Part shown: positions 53,592 to 63,998 of the stretch, one piece after another
How positions within the stretch are numbered: position 1 is the stretch's first letter
Layout of the letters: each line of letters opens with the position of its first letter
Source: Streptomyces griseoflavus
Lineage (GTDB): Bacteria > Actinomycetota > Actinomycetes > Streptomycetales > Streptomycetaceae
Reading direction: 5' to 3'
DNA length: 64,000 bases
Assembly (NCBI RefSeq): GCF_014649995.1
Contig: NZ_BMUC01000005.1
Location: 311,839-375,838, forward strand
Notes under the pieces: model-generated
What the model saw: only the letters and a program-made list of their open reading frames with translations
Database searches by the model: none
What the model was told of the DNA's origin: nothing
Translations under genes and position numbers: made by a program

Positions 53592-54302
53592 ATGTCCGGA
53601 CGCACCGCCCTCGTCAGCGGGGGAAACCGGGGGATCGGTCTCGCCGTGGCCCGGGCACTGCACGCCGACGGCGACTCGGTCGCCGTCACCTGCCGGAGCG
53701 CACCACCGCCCGACGACGACTTCCTCGCCGTCAAGTGCGACGTCACCTCGACCGGAAGCGTCGACGACGCGGTCACCGAGGTCGAGGAGAGACTCGGCCC
53801 GGTCCAGGTGCTGGTGGCCAACGCCGGCATCACCCGCGACGCCCTGCTGGTCCGCATGGGCGAGGAGGACTTCCTCGACGTGCTCGACACCAACCTCACG
53901 GGCGCCGTGCGGCTGGTCCGCCGCACCCTGCGCGGCATGATCCGCCGCCGGCACGGACGCATCGTGCTGATCTCCTCCAGCTCCGCCCTGTCCGGCTCGC
54001 CCGGTCAGACCAACTACGCGGCGGCCAAGGCCGGGATGGTCGGCTTCGCCCGCTCCCTGGCCCGGGAACTGGGCCCCCGCGACATCACCGTCAACGTCGT
54101 CACCCCCGGCTGGATCGACACCGACATGACCGCGGACCTCCCCGGCGAGGCCCGCGACCAGGCCGCCGCGACGGTCCCCCTCGGGCGCTTCGGCTCGCCC
54201 GACGAGGTGGCGGCCGCGGTGCGGTTCCTGGCCGGCCGGCAGGCGGGCTACATCACGGGAGCCGTCGTACCGGTCGACGGCGGCATCGGAATGGGGCACT
54301 GA
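53592..54302 (+). CDS. 3-oxoacyl-ACP reductase, FabG-like
   Basis: A 236-residue SDR with the FabG features SGGNRGIGLAVARAL, NAGITRDALLVRM, SSSALSGSPGQTNYAAAKAG (Ser, Tyr, Lys) and WIDTDMT. It reduces beta-keto acyl-ACP in the dedicated chain-building system. GGAGG lies 11 nt before ATG 53592, and its stop overlaps the next start (TGATG). Confidence 0.93.
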   Translation: MSGRTALVSGGNRGIGLAVARALHADGDSVAVTCRSAPPPDDDFLAVKCDVTSTGSVDDAVTEVEERLGPVQVLVANAGITRDALLVRMGEEDFLDVLDTNLTGAVRLVRRTLRGMIRRRHGRIVLISSSSALSGSPGQTNYAAAKAGMVGFARSLARELGPRDITVNVVTPGWIDTDMTADLPGEARDQAAATVPLGRFGSPDEVAAAVRFLAGRQAGYITGAVVPVDGGIGMGH

Positions 54303-55117
54303 TGGGACTGCTCAGCGGAAAGACCCTGCTCGTCACCGGGGTCATCACCGACTCCTCGATCGCCTTCCACGCCGCCCGCGCGGCGCAGGAGCACGGCGCG
54401 CGCGTCGTGCTGACCGGCTACGGGCGGCTCAGCCTGGTCCAGCGCATCGCGCGCCGGCTGCCCGAGCCCGCCCCCGTGGTCGAGCTGGACGTCACCGACG
54501 ACGGTCACCTGGCCACGCTGGCCGACCGGATCGGCGAGCACACCGACCGGATCGACGGCGTGCTGCACTCGGTCGCCTTCGCCCCGCCCGGCGCGCTCGA
54601 CGGCAACTTCCTCAGCACCTCCTGGGACGAGGCCGCCACCACCCTGCGGATCTCCACCTACTCGCTCCAGGCGCTCACCACCGCCGTGCTCCCGCTGATG
54701 GACCGCGGGGGCTCGGTGGTGGGGCTCGACTTCGACGCCTCGACCGCCTGGTCCGGCTACGACTGGATGGGCGTCGCCAAGGCCGGTCTCGAGTCCTGCA
54801 CGCGCTACCTCGCCTCGCACCTCGGCGCCCGGGGCGTCCGGGTCAACCTGGTCGCCGCGGGCCCGCTGCTGACCATGGCCGCCCGCAGCATCTCCCCGTC
54901 GGCCGAGGCCGAGGGCGCGGCGCCGTTCGGTGCCGAGTGGGCGGAGCGCTCGCCGCTCGGCTGGGACCCGGCCGACTTCGAACCGGTGGCGCGCGCCTGC
55001 GTGGCACTGCTGTCGGACCTGTTCCCCGCCACGACCGGCGAGATCGTGCACGTCGACGGCGGCGCGCACGCGATCGGCGACCGCCCGGCCCGCGTCCCGG
55101 CGAAGGCGGCCCGGTGA
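54302..55117 (+). CDS. Enoyl-ACP reductase, FabI/InhA-like
   Basis: A 271-residue enoyl reductase of the FabI/InhA type. Landmarks are LLVTGVITDSSIAFHAARAA, the LHSVAFAPPGAL loop, and YDWMGVAKAGLESCTRYLA with the catalytic Tyr/Lys. It completes saturation of the acyl chain. Its ATG overlaps the FabG-like stop and its stop overlaps the next GTG (GTGA). Confidence 0.93.
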   Translation: MGLLSGKTLLVTGVITDSSIAFHAARAAQEHGARVVLTGYGRLSLVQRIARRLPEPAPVVELDVTDDGHLATLADRIGEHTDRIDGVLHSVAFAPPGALDGNFLSTSWDEAATTLRISTYSLQALTTAVLPLMDRGGSVVGLDFDASTAWSGYDWMGVAKAGLESCTRYLASHLGARGVRVNLVAAGPLLTMAARSISPSAEAEGAAPFGAEWAERSPLGWDPADFEPVARACVALLSDLFPATTGEIVHVDGGAHAIGDRPARVPAKAAR

Positions 55118-55635
55118 CCACCGCGACCGCCCGCGTGTACACCGTGGAGGAGTTCGCGGCCCTGCCCGAGGGCCTGCTCCTCGGCCACAGTTCCTGGCAC
55201 GAGGTCCCGCAGAGCCGGATCGACCTCTTCGCCGAGGTCACCGGCGACCACCAGTGGATCCACACCGACCCGGCCGCCGCGGCGGCCGGACCCTTCGGCA
55301 CCACCGTCGCCCACGGCTTCCTCACCCTGTCCCTGCTGCCGCTGCTCACCTCCGAGGTGTACGACGTCAGCGGCGTGTCGGCGGCGGTCAACCACCGTGT
55401 CGACAAGGTGCGGTTCCGCTCCCCGGTGCCGGCCGGCGCCCGGGTCCGGGCCCGCGTCGCGCTGCTGTCCGTGCGACCCCGCCCCCAGGGCTTCACCGAG
55501 GCGGTCATCCGGGTCGTCATCGAGCTGGAGGACGGCGGCACCGCCTGCACCTGCGAACAGACCACGCTCTACCGGGCCGGACTTCCGCGGCCCACCGTCC
55601 ACCACCACGAGAAAGGCACCACCCATGGCCATTGA
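55114..55635 (+). CDS. MaoC-like 3-hydroxyacyl-ACP dehydratase
   Basis: A 173-residue hot-dog-fold hydratase/dehydratase. DHQWIHTDPAAAAAGPFG and TVAHGFLTLSLLPLL carry the catalytic Asp/His of the MaoC family. It would dehydrate the hydroxyacyl chain between the KR and ER steps. GTG 55114 overlaps the previous stop, and its end overlaps the ACP gene by 11 bp. Confidence 0.93.
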   Translation: MTTATARVYTVEEFAALPEGLLLGHSSWHEVPQSRIDLFAEVTGDHQWIHTDPAAAAAGPFGTTVAHGFLTLSLLPLLTSEVYDVSGVSAAVNHRVDKVRFRSPVPAGARVRARVALLSVRPRPQGFTEAVIRVVIELEDGGTACTCEQTTLYRAGLPRPTVHHHEKGTTHGH

Positions 55636-55873
55636 CCTGAACGAGATCCTCACCGGCCTCAGCGAGATCGTGAACGAGGTGACCGGCACTCCCGTCGCGG
55701 ACATCCAGCCCGACAAGTCCTTCGTGGACGAGCTGGACGTGGACTCGCTGTCCATGGTGGAGGTCATCGTCTCCGCCGAGGAGCGGTTCGACATCCGCAT
55801 CCCGGAGGAGGAGGCCAAGAGCTTCAAGACCGTGCGCGACGCGGCCGACTACATCCTGCTGCACGCCAAGTGA
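55625..55873 (+). CDS. Acyl carrier protein
   Basis: An 82-residue ACP with the phosphopantetheine attachment site ELDVDSLSMVEV (Ser in DSL) and a typical acidic helix pattern (ERFDIRIPEEEA). It is the carrier for the dedicated type II chain-building enzymes and the likely acceptor for the AMP ligase at 57097. A terminator follows. Confidence 0.95.
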   Translation: MAIDLNEILTGLSEIVNEVTGTPVADIQPDKSFVDELDVDSLSMVEVIVSAEERFDIRIPEEEAKSFKTVRDAADYILLHAK

Positions 55874-55877
55874 GCGT

Positions 55878-55906
55878 CCCGCACCGGCCGGTCGGGCCGG
55901 TGCGGG
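55878..55906. terminator. Terminator between the ACP and the converging hydrolase
   Basis: Perfect 12-bp arms (55878-55889 and 55895-55906) with a 5-nt loop lie between the ACP stop and the stop of the leftward hydrolase gene at 55910. Confidence 0.8.
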
Positions 55907-55909
55907 CCC

Positions 55910-56719
55910 TCAGCCCCGCCCGGCCAGGGCGGTCAGCCGGGCGTGGCCGGCCCGCAGCAGGCGCGTGAAGGCCTCCGGGTCGACCAGCGCCTGGATGTGC
56001 GTGCCCTTCACGTGCCGCAGCTCCGCCGGTGACCCGGCGGAGCGCGCGGCCCGCAGGAAGGCCTGCTCGTCGGTGCGGAACAGCCGGTCGCCCCGGCAGT
56101 TGACGATGAGCAGGGGAGGGGTGCAGCGTCCGGCCAGGGCGAGGAAGTCGTGGCGGGTCAGCTCCTCCACGGCCTCGGAGAAACCGCGCATGGACAGTCC
56201 GCCGGCCAGTACCGCCTCGGCGCTCTCGCGGGGCAGCAGCCGGCGGAACAGCGCGGCGTTCGCCCGGGCCGCCCGCTCCTCGCCGACCCATCGCATGAAC
56301 CGGCCCGCGTTGCGGTAGAGCCGGGCGGCCGTGCCGCGCGGCTGCACGGTGGAGTTGTTCACCAGCACCCCGGCGACCAGCTCGGGGTGGGCGGCGGCGG
56401 TCGCGAGCGCGGCGAAGCCGCCCAGCGACATGCCGGCGAGGACCACCGGGCCCGAGCCGGACCGCGCCGCCTCGAGCAGCGCGGTCCGCACCTGGGCCAC
56501 CGCGCCCTCCAGGGTGAACGCCCGGTCGCGGAGCGAACCGTGACCGGGCAGATCGCAGGCGGTGACCCGGAACTCCGGTGCCAGCCGGCGGGCGTGCGGC
56601 AGCCACATATGAGCGGAGACCCGGATTCCGTGCACGAGCACCAGCGGTTTTCCCGCAGGGTCCCCGAAGGTCCACACGCCGGGTTCACCGGATTGTTGCC
56701 AGGACCTTTCAGAATTCAC
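55910..56719 (-). CDS. Alpha/beta hydrolase
   Basis: A 269-residue alpha/beta hydrolase with the oxyanion HG motif in LVLVHGIRVSAHMWLPH, nucleophile GMSLGGFAAL (Ser near residue 103), an Asp in VNCRGDRLF, and the catalytic His in VKGTHIQALV. GTG 56719 has AGGAAGGGG upstream. It is a single leftward gene inside rightward units. It may act as a thioesterase or esterase on a chain intermediate; the substrate is unknown. Confidence 0.88.
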   Translation of the reverse strand: MNSERSWQQSGEPGVWTFGDPAGKPLVLVHGIRVSAHMWLPHARRLAPEFRVTACDLPGHGSLRDRAFTLEGAVAQVRTALLEAARSGSGPVVLAGMSLGGFAALATAAAHPELVAGVLVNNSTVQPRGTAARLYRNAGRFMRWVGEERAARANAALFRRLLPRESAEAVLAGGLSMRGFSEAVEELTRHDFLALAGRCTPPLLIVNCRGDRLFRTDEQAFLRAARSAGSPAELRHVKGTHIQALVDPEAFTRLLRAGHARLTALAGRG

Positions 56720-56773
56720 GATCGACCCCTTCCTGAAACCTTTGCAGGTAGCCCGCCGAATAATTCGAATTCC

Positions 56774-56821
56774 TTGACGGGATCAGGTGCCACACTCTAG
56801 CCTGAACGAGTCGGATCGTTC
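56774..56821 (+). promoter_or_regulatory. Promoter and operator of the rightward AMP ligase-KS-SET-ThDP unit
   Basis: TTGACG (56774-56779), 18 bp, TAGCCT (56798-56803), then the inverted repeat GAACGA-N6-TCGTTC (56804-56821). It is the same arrangement as on the minus strand at 53225-53272, with the spacer and repeat in the same positions. Confidence 0.75.
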
Positions 56822-56863
56822 CAGAGGAGCATCCGGCCGCGAGCTCACTCACGGGGGAACACC

Positions 56864-56953
56864 ATGATCAAGATCGCATCCGCGCTGTTCGGCGTCGCGC
56901 GCGACGTAGTCTGGCTGGCTCAGGCGGTCTACCACTCCATCGAGCGCAGGTAG
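56864..56953 (+). CDS. Possible 29-residue peptide
   Basis: ATG 56864 opens a 29-codon frame reading MIKIASALFGVARDVVWLAQ plus AVYHSIERR, preceded by ACGGGGGA at a good distance. It is hydrophobic in the middle and basic at the ends, like a membrane-associated helix. It lies at the start of the transcript, about 45 nt from the expected start point, and 143 nt before the AMP ligase. It might be a leader or small membrane peptide. The AT-rich and otherwise gene-free sequence around it (56720-57096) contains a short hairpin (56990-57004). Confidence 0.45.
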   Translation: MIKIASALFGVARDVVWLAQAVYHSIERR

Positions 56954-57096
56954 GCCGGCCGCGGGCGACCGCGCCCCGCGCACCCGTCCCACGACGGTGT
57001 CGTGCCCCCTCTCCGCGGTCGCCTTCCCACGCAGTCCCGGCATCGGGACTCCTGTATCACGACACCCCTGGCAGTGATTTCACCACGCCGCATTTC

Positions 57097-58562
57097 ATGA
57101 CGGTCGCACGAGAAATCGGAATTGCCGTGACGTCAAAGCTGTTCACTCCGGATTCGGAGACGACCTACGAAGAAGTCGAACGCCAGGCGCTCGCCGTCGC
57201 CGGGGCCCTGCGCGCCCGCGGGATCTCCACCGGTGACCGCGTCACCCTCAAGGCCGGCAACTCGGGTGGCTACGTCACCGTCCTGCTGGCCCTGATGCAC
57301 ACCGGCGCCTCGATCGTGCTCCTCGACGACCAGCAGCAGCCCGCCGTCACCGAACAGGTCGTCGGCGTGACCCGCTCAAGACTGACCGTCGTGGACGACA
57401 CCACCGCCACGTCCGGGCGGGCGGTCGTCACGGTGGCGGAGCTGCTGGCCGGGACCACGGGCGGCCCGGCCGCCGAAGCCCTGTCCTTCGAGGCCTGGCG
57501 CGCCCTGCCCGACGGCCTGATCACCTGGTCCTCCGGCTCCACCGGGGAACCCAAGGGCATCGTCAAACCGGGCGAGGCGATGCTGCGCAACCTCGACCGT
57601 TCGATCGAGCGGATGGGGCACCGGCCGGACGACGTCCTGCTGCCGCTGCTGCCCTTCTCCCACCAGTACGGCCTGTCCATGGTGCTCACCGCCTGGCTGG
57701 CCCGCTCCTCACTGCTGGTCGCCCCCTACCGGCGACTGGACCACGCGGTACGCATGGCCGGCATGTACGGCGCCACCGTGGTCGACGCCACGCCCGCCGT
57801 GCACCTGAGCATGCTGAACCTCGTCGAACGCCGCCCGGAGATGGCGGCGGACCTGCGCAAGGTGCGGATGTACTGCACCGGCGGCGCGCCGCTGGACGGT
57901 TCGGCCGCCGAACGGTTCGTCACCGCGCTCGGCCTGCCGCTGCTCGACGGCTACGGCAGCACCGAGCTGGGCAACATCGCCTTCGCCACCCCCGACAACC
58001 CGGTCGGCTGCGGACCGGTGCTCCCCGGCGTCGACGTACGGCTGGAGTCCGACCCGAGCGCGCAGGCGGCCGGCGTCGGCGAACTCCTGGTGCGCACGCC
58101 CGACGTGTTCTCCGGCTACCTGACCGCCGACGGCGTGTTCGACCCGGTGCGGGACCCCTGGTTCCGCACCGGGGACCTGGGCCGCTTCGACGACCGCGGC
58201 AACCTCTTCGTGCTCGGCCGCAAACTCGCCGTGCACCGCGCCGGCTACACCCTCTACCCGGAGGTCGTCGAACGCGCCGCCTCCGCCTGCGGGGCCCCCG
58301 TCAAGGTGATCGGGCTGCCCGACGAACGGCTCGGCAGCCGGCTGGTCTTCTTCGTCCAGGACCCCGAAGGACGCGACGCCCTGTACTGGCGCGCCCGCAT
58401 CTGCGCCCAGCTCTCGCCCTTCGAGTACCCCAACCGCGTCGTGGTCTGCGACGCCTTCCCGCTCAACCGCAACGGCAAGCCGGACGGCAGGCAGCTGCGC
58501 GCCATGGCGCTGACCGGACCGGAAAACGGAACGCACGCACCCGAGGATCGGAGTTCACTCCA

Positions 58563-58566
<4 letters not shown>
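57097..58566 (+). CDS. AMP-dependent ligase / acyl-AMP synthetase (standalone)
   Basis: A 489-residue adenylating enzyme. LITWSSGSTGEPKGIVK is the P-loop, LPFSHQYGLSMV the A4 region, YGSTELG the A5 motif and RTGDLGRF the A7 motif. The lysine-bearing end NRNGKPDGRQLRAM is present. It probably activates the starter acid and loads the ACP at 55625. The substrate is not readable. ATG 57097 is chosen; a GTG 30 bp on is an alternative. Confidence 0.88.
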
Positions 58567-59829
<1,263 letters not shown>

Positions 59830-59840
<11 letters not shown>

Positions 59841-60291
59841 CGATCTGATGGACATCGCCACCCTGCCGTCCGGGGAGAAGGGCTACGTCGCCCGCGAGGA
59901 CCTGCCCGCCGGGGCCGTCATCGCCTCCTGGCAGGAGTCCGCGGTCGACTCCGAGCCCACCAAGTTCACCATCCAGGTCGGCCGCGGCCGCCACGTCGAC
60001 GCCGACGAGGTGCGCTTCCTCAACCACTCCTGCGTGCCGAGCACCTTCGTCGACGCCACCACCGGCAACGTCGTCGCCCTGCACCCGATCGCGGCGGGCC
60101 AGTCCCTGACCTTCTTCTACCCCTCCACCGAGTGGGGGATGACCGCGCCGTTCGACTGCGCCTGCGGGCACGCCGGCTGCCTCGGCAAGATCACCGGCGC
60201 CGAGGCACTGCCCGCGGACGTCCTGCGGCGCTACGCCCTCAACGACCACATCCGCGAGCTGGTCGCCGAACGGGGCGTCGACGCGGACTGA
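59830..60291 (+). CDS. Small SET-domain protein
   Basis: A 153-residue protein with a SET methyltransferase core. It shows GEKGYVAREDLPAG, the NHSC motif near residue 65, AGQSLTFFYPSTEWGM, and a post-SET cysteine cluster CACGHAGCLGK. SET proteins methylate lysines in proteins; a small one inside a natural product operon is unusual. Its start overlaps the KS end by 11 bp with GGAGG upstream; ATG 59848 is a weaker alternative. Histone-type targets are absent from bacteria, so a carrier or other cluster protein may be the substrate. Confidence 0.85.
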
Positions 60292-60379
60292 CCACCCTCC
60301 ATCCGGACGGCCGGCCCTCCCTCCCGCACGGGGCCGGCCGCCGGGCCCGGCCCGGTACCCGCCGCTGAGGAGAACCACC

Positions 60380-61984
60380 ATGCCCTCCGCTGGAGAACTG
60401 CTCGTCTCGTCGCTGCGCCAGCACTCCGTCGACGTCGTGTTCGGCATCCCCGGTACGCACAACCTCGGGATCTACGCCCACCTCGACCGCCACGGTCTGC
60501 GCCACGTCACCCCCCGGCACGAGCAGGGCGCCGGCTACGCCGCGGACGGCTACGCCCGGGTGTCCGGCCGCCCCGGAGTGGTGATCACCACCACCGGCCC
60601 CGGAGTGCTCAACGCCGCCGCCGCGGCGGGACAGGCGTACTCGGACTCGGTGCCGATGCTGCTGATCTCGCCGGGCATGCCCTCGGGCCACCGCGGCGGG
60701 GAGGGCCTGCTGCACGAGACCCGTGACCAGTCCGCCGCGCTCGCCGCCGTGTGTGCCGCCTCGCACCGGGTGCGGGACCCCGCCGAACTCCCCGGTCTCC
60801 TCGCCACCGTGTTCACCCGGCTCACCTCGGGCCGGCCCCGCCCGGTGCACCTGGAGATCCCCTACGACCTGATCGACACCGAGGTCGACGCCGCGCCCCT
60901 GCCGCCCCTGCCGGCCGCGGCCCCGGTCGCGGACGACCGGGCGGTGGCCTCCGCCGCGCACACCCTCGCAGCCGCCCGCCGGCCCGTCGTCGTCGCCGGC
61001 GGCGGCGCGCGGCGCGCCACCGGCGAACTGCGCGACATCGCCGAGGCGTTGGCGGCACCCGTGGTGACCACCGCCAACGGCAAGGGCGTGCTGCCGGAGA
61101 GCCACCGCCTCAGCCTCGGCGCCGCCCTGCACGTGCCCGAGGTGCAGCAGTTGCTCGCCTCCGCGGACGCCGTGCTCGCCGTCGGCACCGAACTCTCCGA
61201 GACCGACACCTGGAACGGGCCCCCGCGCCTGACCGGCCGGGTCGTCCGGGTCGACATCGACCCCGGCCAGATGCACCGCAACGCGACCGCCGACCACCCC
61301 CTGACCGGGGACGCCGCACAGGTGCTCACCGGTCTCCTCGGACATCTCCGCTCCGTCCCCGCACACCCCCGTTCCGGGCGGCGGAGCGGAGATACCCCAC
61401 CCCCCGCGGTCAGGTCGGCCGTACGGGACTACGGCCGGCGCTGGCGGGACGTCACCGGCGCGCTGCGGGCCGCGCTTCCCGAGGACGCGGTCCTCACCAA
61501 CGACAGCGCGATGGCCTGCTACTTCGGCGCCCTCACCGGCTTCCCCACCGAGCGGCCCGGCCGGTTCCTGTACCCCACCGGCTTCGGCACCCTGGGCTAC
61601 GCCCTGCCCGCCGCCGTCGGGGCGTCCCTGGCGAGTCCCGGCCGGCCGGTCGCCGCGCTGAGCGGCGACGGCGGGCTGCAGTTCACGGTGAACGAGCTGG
61701 CCACCGCCGTGGAAGTGGGCGCCCCCCTGCCGGTCGTGGTCGTGTCCAACGGGGGGTACGGCATGATCCGGCAGGAGATGACCGAACGCGGGCAGCCCAC
61801 CGTCGGAGTGGACCTCGCCGTGCCCGACTTCCCGGCGATCGCCCGCGCCTACGGCGGTGACGGCTGCCACGTCGCCTCACCCGCCGAACTGCGGGACGCC
61901 GTGGGGAAGGCCCTCGGCGTGCCGGGCCCCACCGTCGTGGTCGTCCCGGAGCCGCCCGCCTCGTCCACTGCGCCATCCGCCTGA
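60380..61984 (+). CDS. ThDP-dependent 2-oxoacid decarboxylase / acetolactate-synthase-like
   Basis: A 534-residue thiamine-diphosphate enzyme. The N-terminal VFGIPGTHNLGIYAHL and HEQGAGYAADGYARVSG have the conserved Glu, and LSGDGGLQFTVNELATA with VVVSNGGYG forms the C-terminal ThDP site. LHETRDQ and the general layout resemble the AruI group (5-guanidino-2-oxopentanoate decarboxylase). It could decarboxylate a 2-oxoacid to an aldehyde for the aminotransferase or aldehyde dehydrogenase. AGGAGA precedes ATG 60380. Confidence 0.85.
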   Translation: MPSAGELLVSSLRQHSVDVVFGIPGTHNLGIYAHLDRHGLRHVTPRHEQGAGYAADGYARVSGRPGVVITTTGPGVLNAAAAAGQAYSDSVPMLLISPGMPSGHRGGEGLLHETRDQSAALAAVCAASHRVRDPAELPGLLATVFTRLTSGRPRPVHLEIPYDLIDTEVDAAPLPPLPAAAPVADDRAVASAAHTLAAARRPVVVAGGGARRATGELRDIAEALAAPVVTTANGKGVLPESHRLSLGAALHVPEVQQLLASADAVLAVGTELSETDTWNGPPRLTGRVVRVDIDPGQMHRNATADHPLTGDAAQVLTGLLGHLRSVPAHPRSGRRSGDTPPPAVRSAVRDYGRRWRDVTGALRAALPEDAVLTNDSAMACYFGALTGFPTERPGRFLYPTGFGTLGYALPAAVGASLASPGRPVAALSGDGGLQFTVNELATAVEVGAPLPVVVVSNGGYGMIRQEMTERGQPTVGVDLAVPDFPAIARAYGGDGCHVASPAELRDAVGKALGVPGPTVVVVPEPPASSTAPSA

Positions 61985-62004
61985 CGACACCCCTGGGAGT
62001 TCTC

Positions 62005-63192
62005 GTGGGACGACCGCCCCATCTGCACGTGACCTGGACCGACGAACCGACCGGCGCCACCGGCTACCTGGTGATCGACCGCCTGCTGCGCGGAGCCTCC
62101 AGCGGCGGGCTGCGCATGCGCCCCGGCTGCACGCTCGCCGAGGTCGCCGACCTGGCCAGGGCCATGACGCTGAAGGAAGCCCTGGTCTACCGGCCGGAGG
62201 ACCGCTACACCCCGTTCGGCGGGGCGAAGGGCGGCATCGACTTCGACCCGGCCCACCCGGAGGCCCCCGCGGTGCTCGAGCGGTTCCTGCGGGCCGTGCG
62301 GCCCCTGGTGGAGACGTACTGGTCGGTGGGGGAGGACCTGGGCACCCGGCAGGAGGACATCGACCGCGCCTTCGACAGCATCGGCCTGCGGTCCTGCGTC
62401 CACGCCGCGCTGCCGTTCGTGGAGGACGGGGCCGAGGCGGGGCTGACCCGGATCTCCGAGGCGTTCGCCGTGGAGGTGGACGGGCTCGGACTCGGTGACA
62501 CGGTGGGCGGCTACGGTGTCGCCCAGTCGGTGCTGTCCGTCCTCGCCGAGCACCAGGAACTGCCCGCCGAACAGACCGCGGTCGTCCAGGGGTTCGGCTC
62601 GATGGGCGGTGCGACCGCCCGGTACCTCTCCCGGGCGGGCATCCGGGTCGTCGCCGTCGTCGACCGCGACGGCGTGGTCCTGGACGAGCGCGGCATCGAC
62701 GTGGAACGGCTGCTGGCCGACCGCAGCCCGGCCGGCCTGGTGAACCGCGCCACGCTGCCCCCGGGGGCGACCCTGCTCCCGGTCGGGGACTGGCTCACGG
62801 TGGAGGCGGACGTCCTCGTGACCGCGGCGGCCTCGTACGCCGTCGACGAGACCAACTGCGCCGAGGTGCGCGCCCGTTACCTGGTGGAGGGCGCCAACGT
62901 GTCGGTGCTGCCCGCCGCCGAGGCCGCGCTCGCGGCGCGCGGGGTCGTGGTCGTACCGGACTTCGCCGCGAACTTCGCCGCCAACAGCTGGTGGTGGTGG
63001 ACCCTGTTCGGGGACATCGGCCCCCACGCCGACGAGGCACTCACCAAGATCGAGAAGACCATGCGCGACATCACCGCCGAGATCTTCCAGCGGGTGCGGG
63101 CCACCGGTGTGACGCCGCGTCAGGCCGCCACGGCGATCTCCGAGGAGAAGCTCCGCCGGGCGCGGATCCGCTACGGAGACCTCCCGTCCTGA
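62005..63192 (+). CDS. Glu/Leu/Phe/Val-type amino acid dehydrogenase
   Basis: A 395-residue NAD(P)-dependent amino acid dehydrogenase. FGGAKGGIDF (Lys near residue 75) and VQGFGSMGGATARYL (Rossmann, near 194) are family marks, with SWWWW near the C terminus. It would interconvert an amino acid and its 2-oxoacid, feeding the decarboxylase just upstream. GGGAG precedes GTG 62005. The preferred amino acid cannot be read. Confidence 0.88.
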   Translation: MGRPPHLHVTWTDEPTGATGYLVIDRLLRGASSGGLRMRPGCTLAEVADLARAMTLKEALVYRPEDRYTPFGGAKGGIDFDPAHPEAPAVLERFLRAVRPLVETYWSVGEDLGTRQEDIDRAFDSIGLRSCVHAALPFVEDGAEAGLTRISEAFAVEVDGLGLGDTVGGYGVAQSVLSVLAEHQELPAEQTAVVQGFGSMGGATARYLSRAGIRVVAVVDRDGVVLDERGIDVERLLADRSPAGLVNRATLPPGATLLPVGDWLTVEADVLVTAAASYAVDETNCAEVRARYLVEGANVSVLPAAEAALAARGVVVVPDFAANFAANSWWWWTLFGDIGPHADEALTKIEKTMRDITAEIFQRVRATGVTPRQAATAISEEKLRRARIRYGDLPS

Positions 63193-63216
63193 CCCGGCCC
63201 GCCCGAGTCGCGCCCC

Positions 63217-63243
63217 CCGGGCGGCGGGTGAACCGCCGCCCGG
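63217..63243 (+). terminator. Terminator at the end of the rightward unit
   Basis: Perfect 11-bp arms (63217-63227 and 63233-63243) with a 5-nt loop lie 25 bp after the dehydrogenase stop. Short direct repeats (GCCCGGTTTCCG) follow to about 63290. Confidence 0.8.
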
Positions 63244-63392
63244 TTTCCGAGGGCCCGCTGCCCGGTTTCCGGCGGCCCGCTGTCCGGCTGCCCGGCCCGC
63301 GTGACGACCGGACGGCGGGCCGTGGGGCGGCCGGGGTCTTCGGCGGTCCGCGTCCGCGACATCCGCGCCCCGGCTCCGCGCCGGGGCGCGGC

Positions 63393-63998
63393 TCACGCGT
63401 CCGCCGGCCCCGGCCTGCGCGGAGGCGCGGCGAGCGTGGCGTCCACCATCCGCTCGATCCCCTTGTCGTCGACCGCCTCGTCCGAGAACAGGCTCCGGAA
63501 CAGCATGGTCCCGGCCCACATGTCCAGCAGCACCATGGAGATGTCCGTGTCAGGGGGCAGGTCCCCGCGGTCCAGCGCGCGCTGCATCACGGTCATCGAC
63601 TGCTTCTTGCGCCCCTCGACGATCTCCTCCCACAGCCTGCGGCGCAGGGCGGAGTCCTCCGACAGGTCGCCGACGAGAGCCGGCAGGACGCTCCTGATCC
63701 GGTCCGAACCGTAGAACCGTCCCAGGGCCTGCGAGGCCAGAGCCACCATCTCGGCACGGCTGTCGCCGAGGTCCTCCGTCGGGACCTCGCGCAGCTCGCT
63801 GCGGATCCCGTCCAGGACGAGCGCGGCCTTGTTCGGCCACGACCGGTAAAGGGTCGCCTTCCCGACGCCGGCCTCGGCGGCGACGCCGCCGATCGTGAGC
63901 TTCGCGTAGCCGCGCTCACCGAGCATCTTCATCGTCGTGGCGATGACGCGTTCGCGGGCGTCCAGATCTCTCCGGTGAGCCCCGCTGGCGTCCACCAC
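63393..63998 (-). CDS. TetR-family transcriptional regulator (may start off the right edge)
   Basis: At least 201 residues of a TetR regulator. The helix-turn-helix is YAKLTIGGVAAEAGVGKATL, then YRSWPNKAAL. The C-terminal part is helical, with the usual ligand pocket composition. The first visible codons are GTG GTG at 63998, with no room to see an upstream ribosome binding site, so the true start may lie beyond base 64000. It is the natural candidate to bind the GAACGA-N6-TCGTTC operators. Confidence 0.88.
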   Translation of the reverse strand: MVDASGAHRRDLDARERVIATTMKMLGERGYAKLTIGGVAAEAGVGKATLYRSWPNKAALVLDGIRSELREVPTEDLGDSRAEMVALASQALGRFYGSDRIRSVLPALVGDLSEDSALRRRLWEEIVEGRKKQSMTVMQRALDRGDLPPDTDISMVLLDMWAGTMLFRSLFSDEAVDDKGIERMVDATLAAPPRRPGPADA

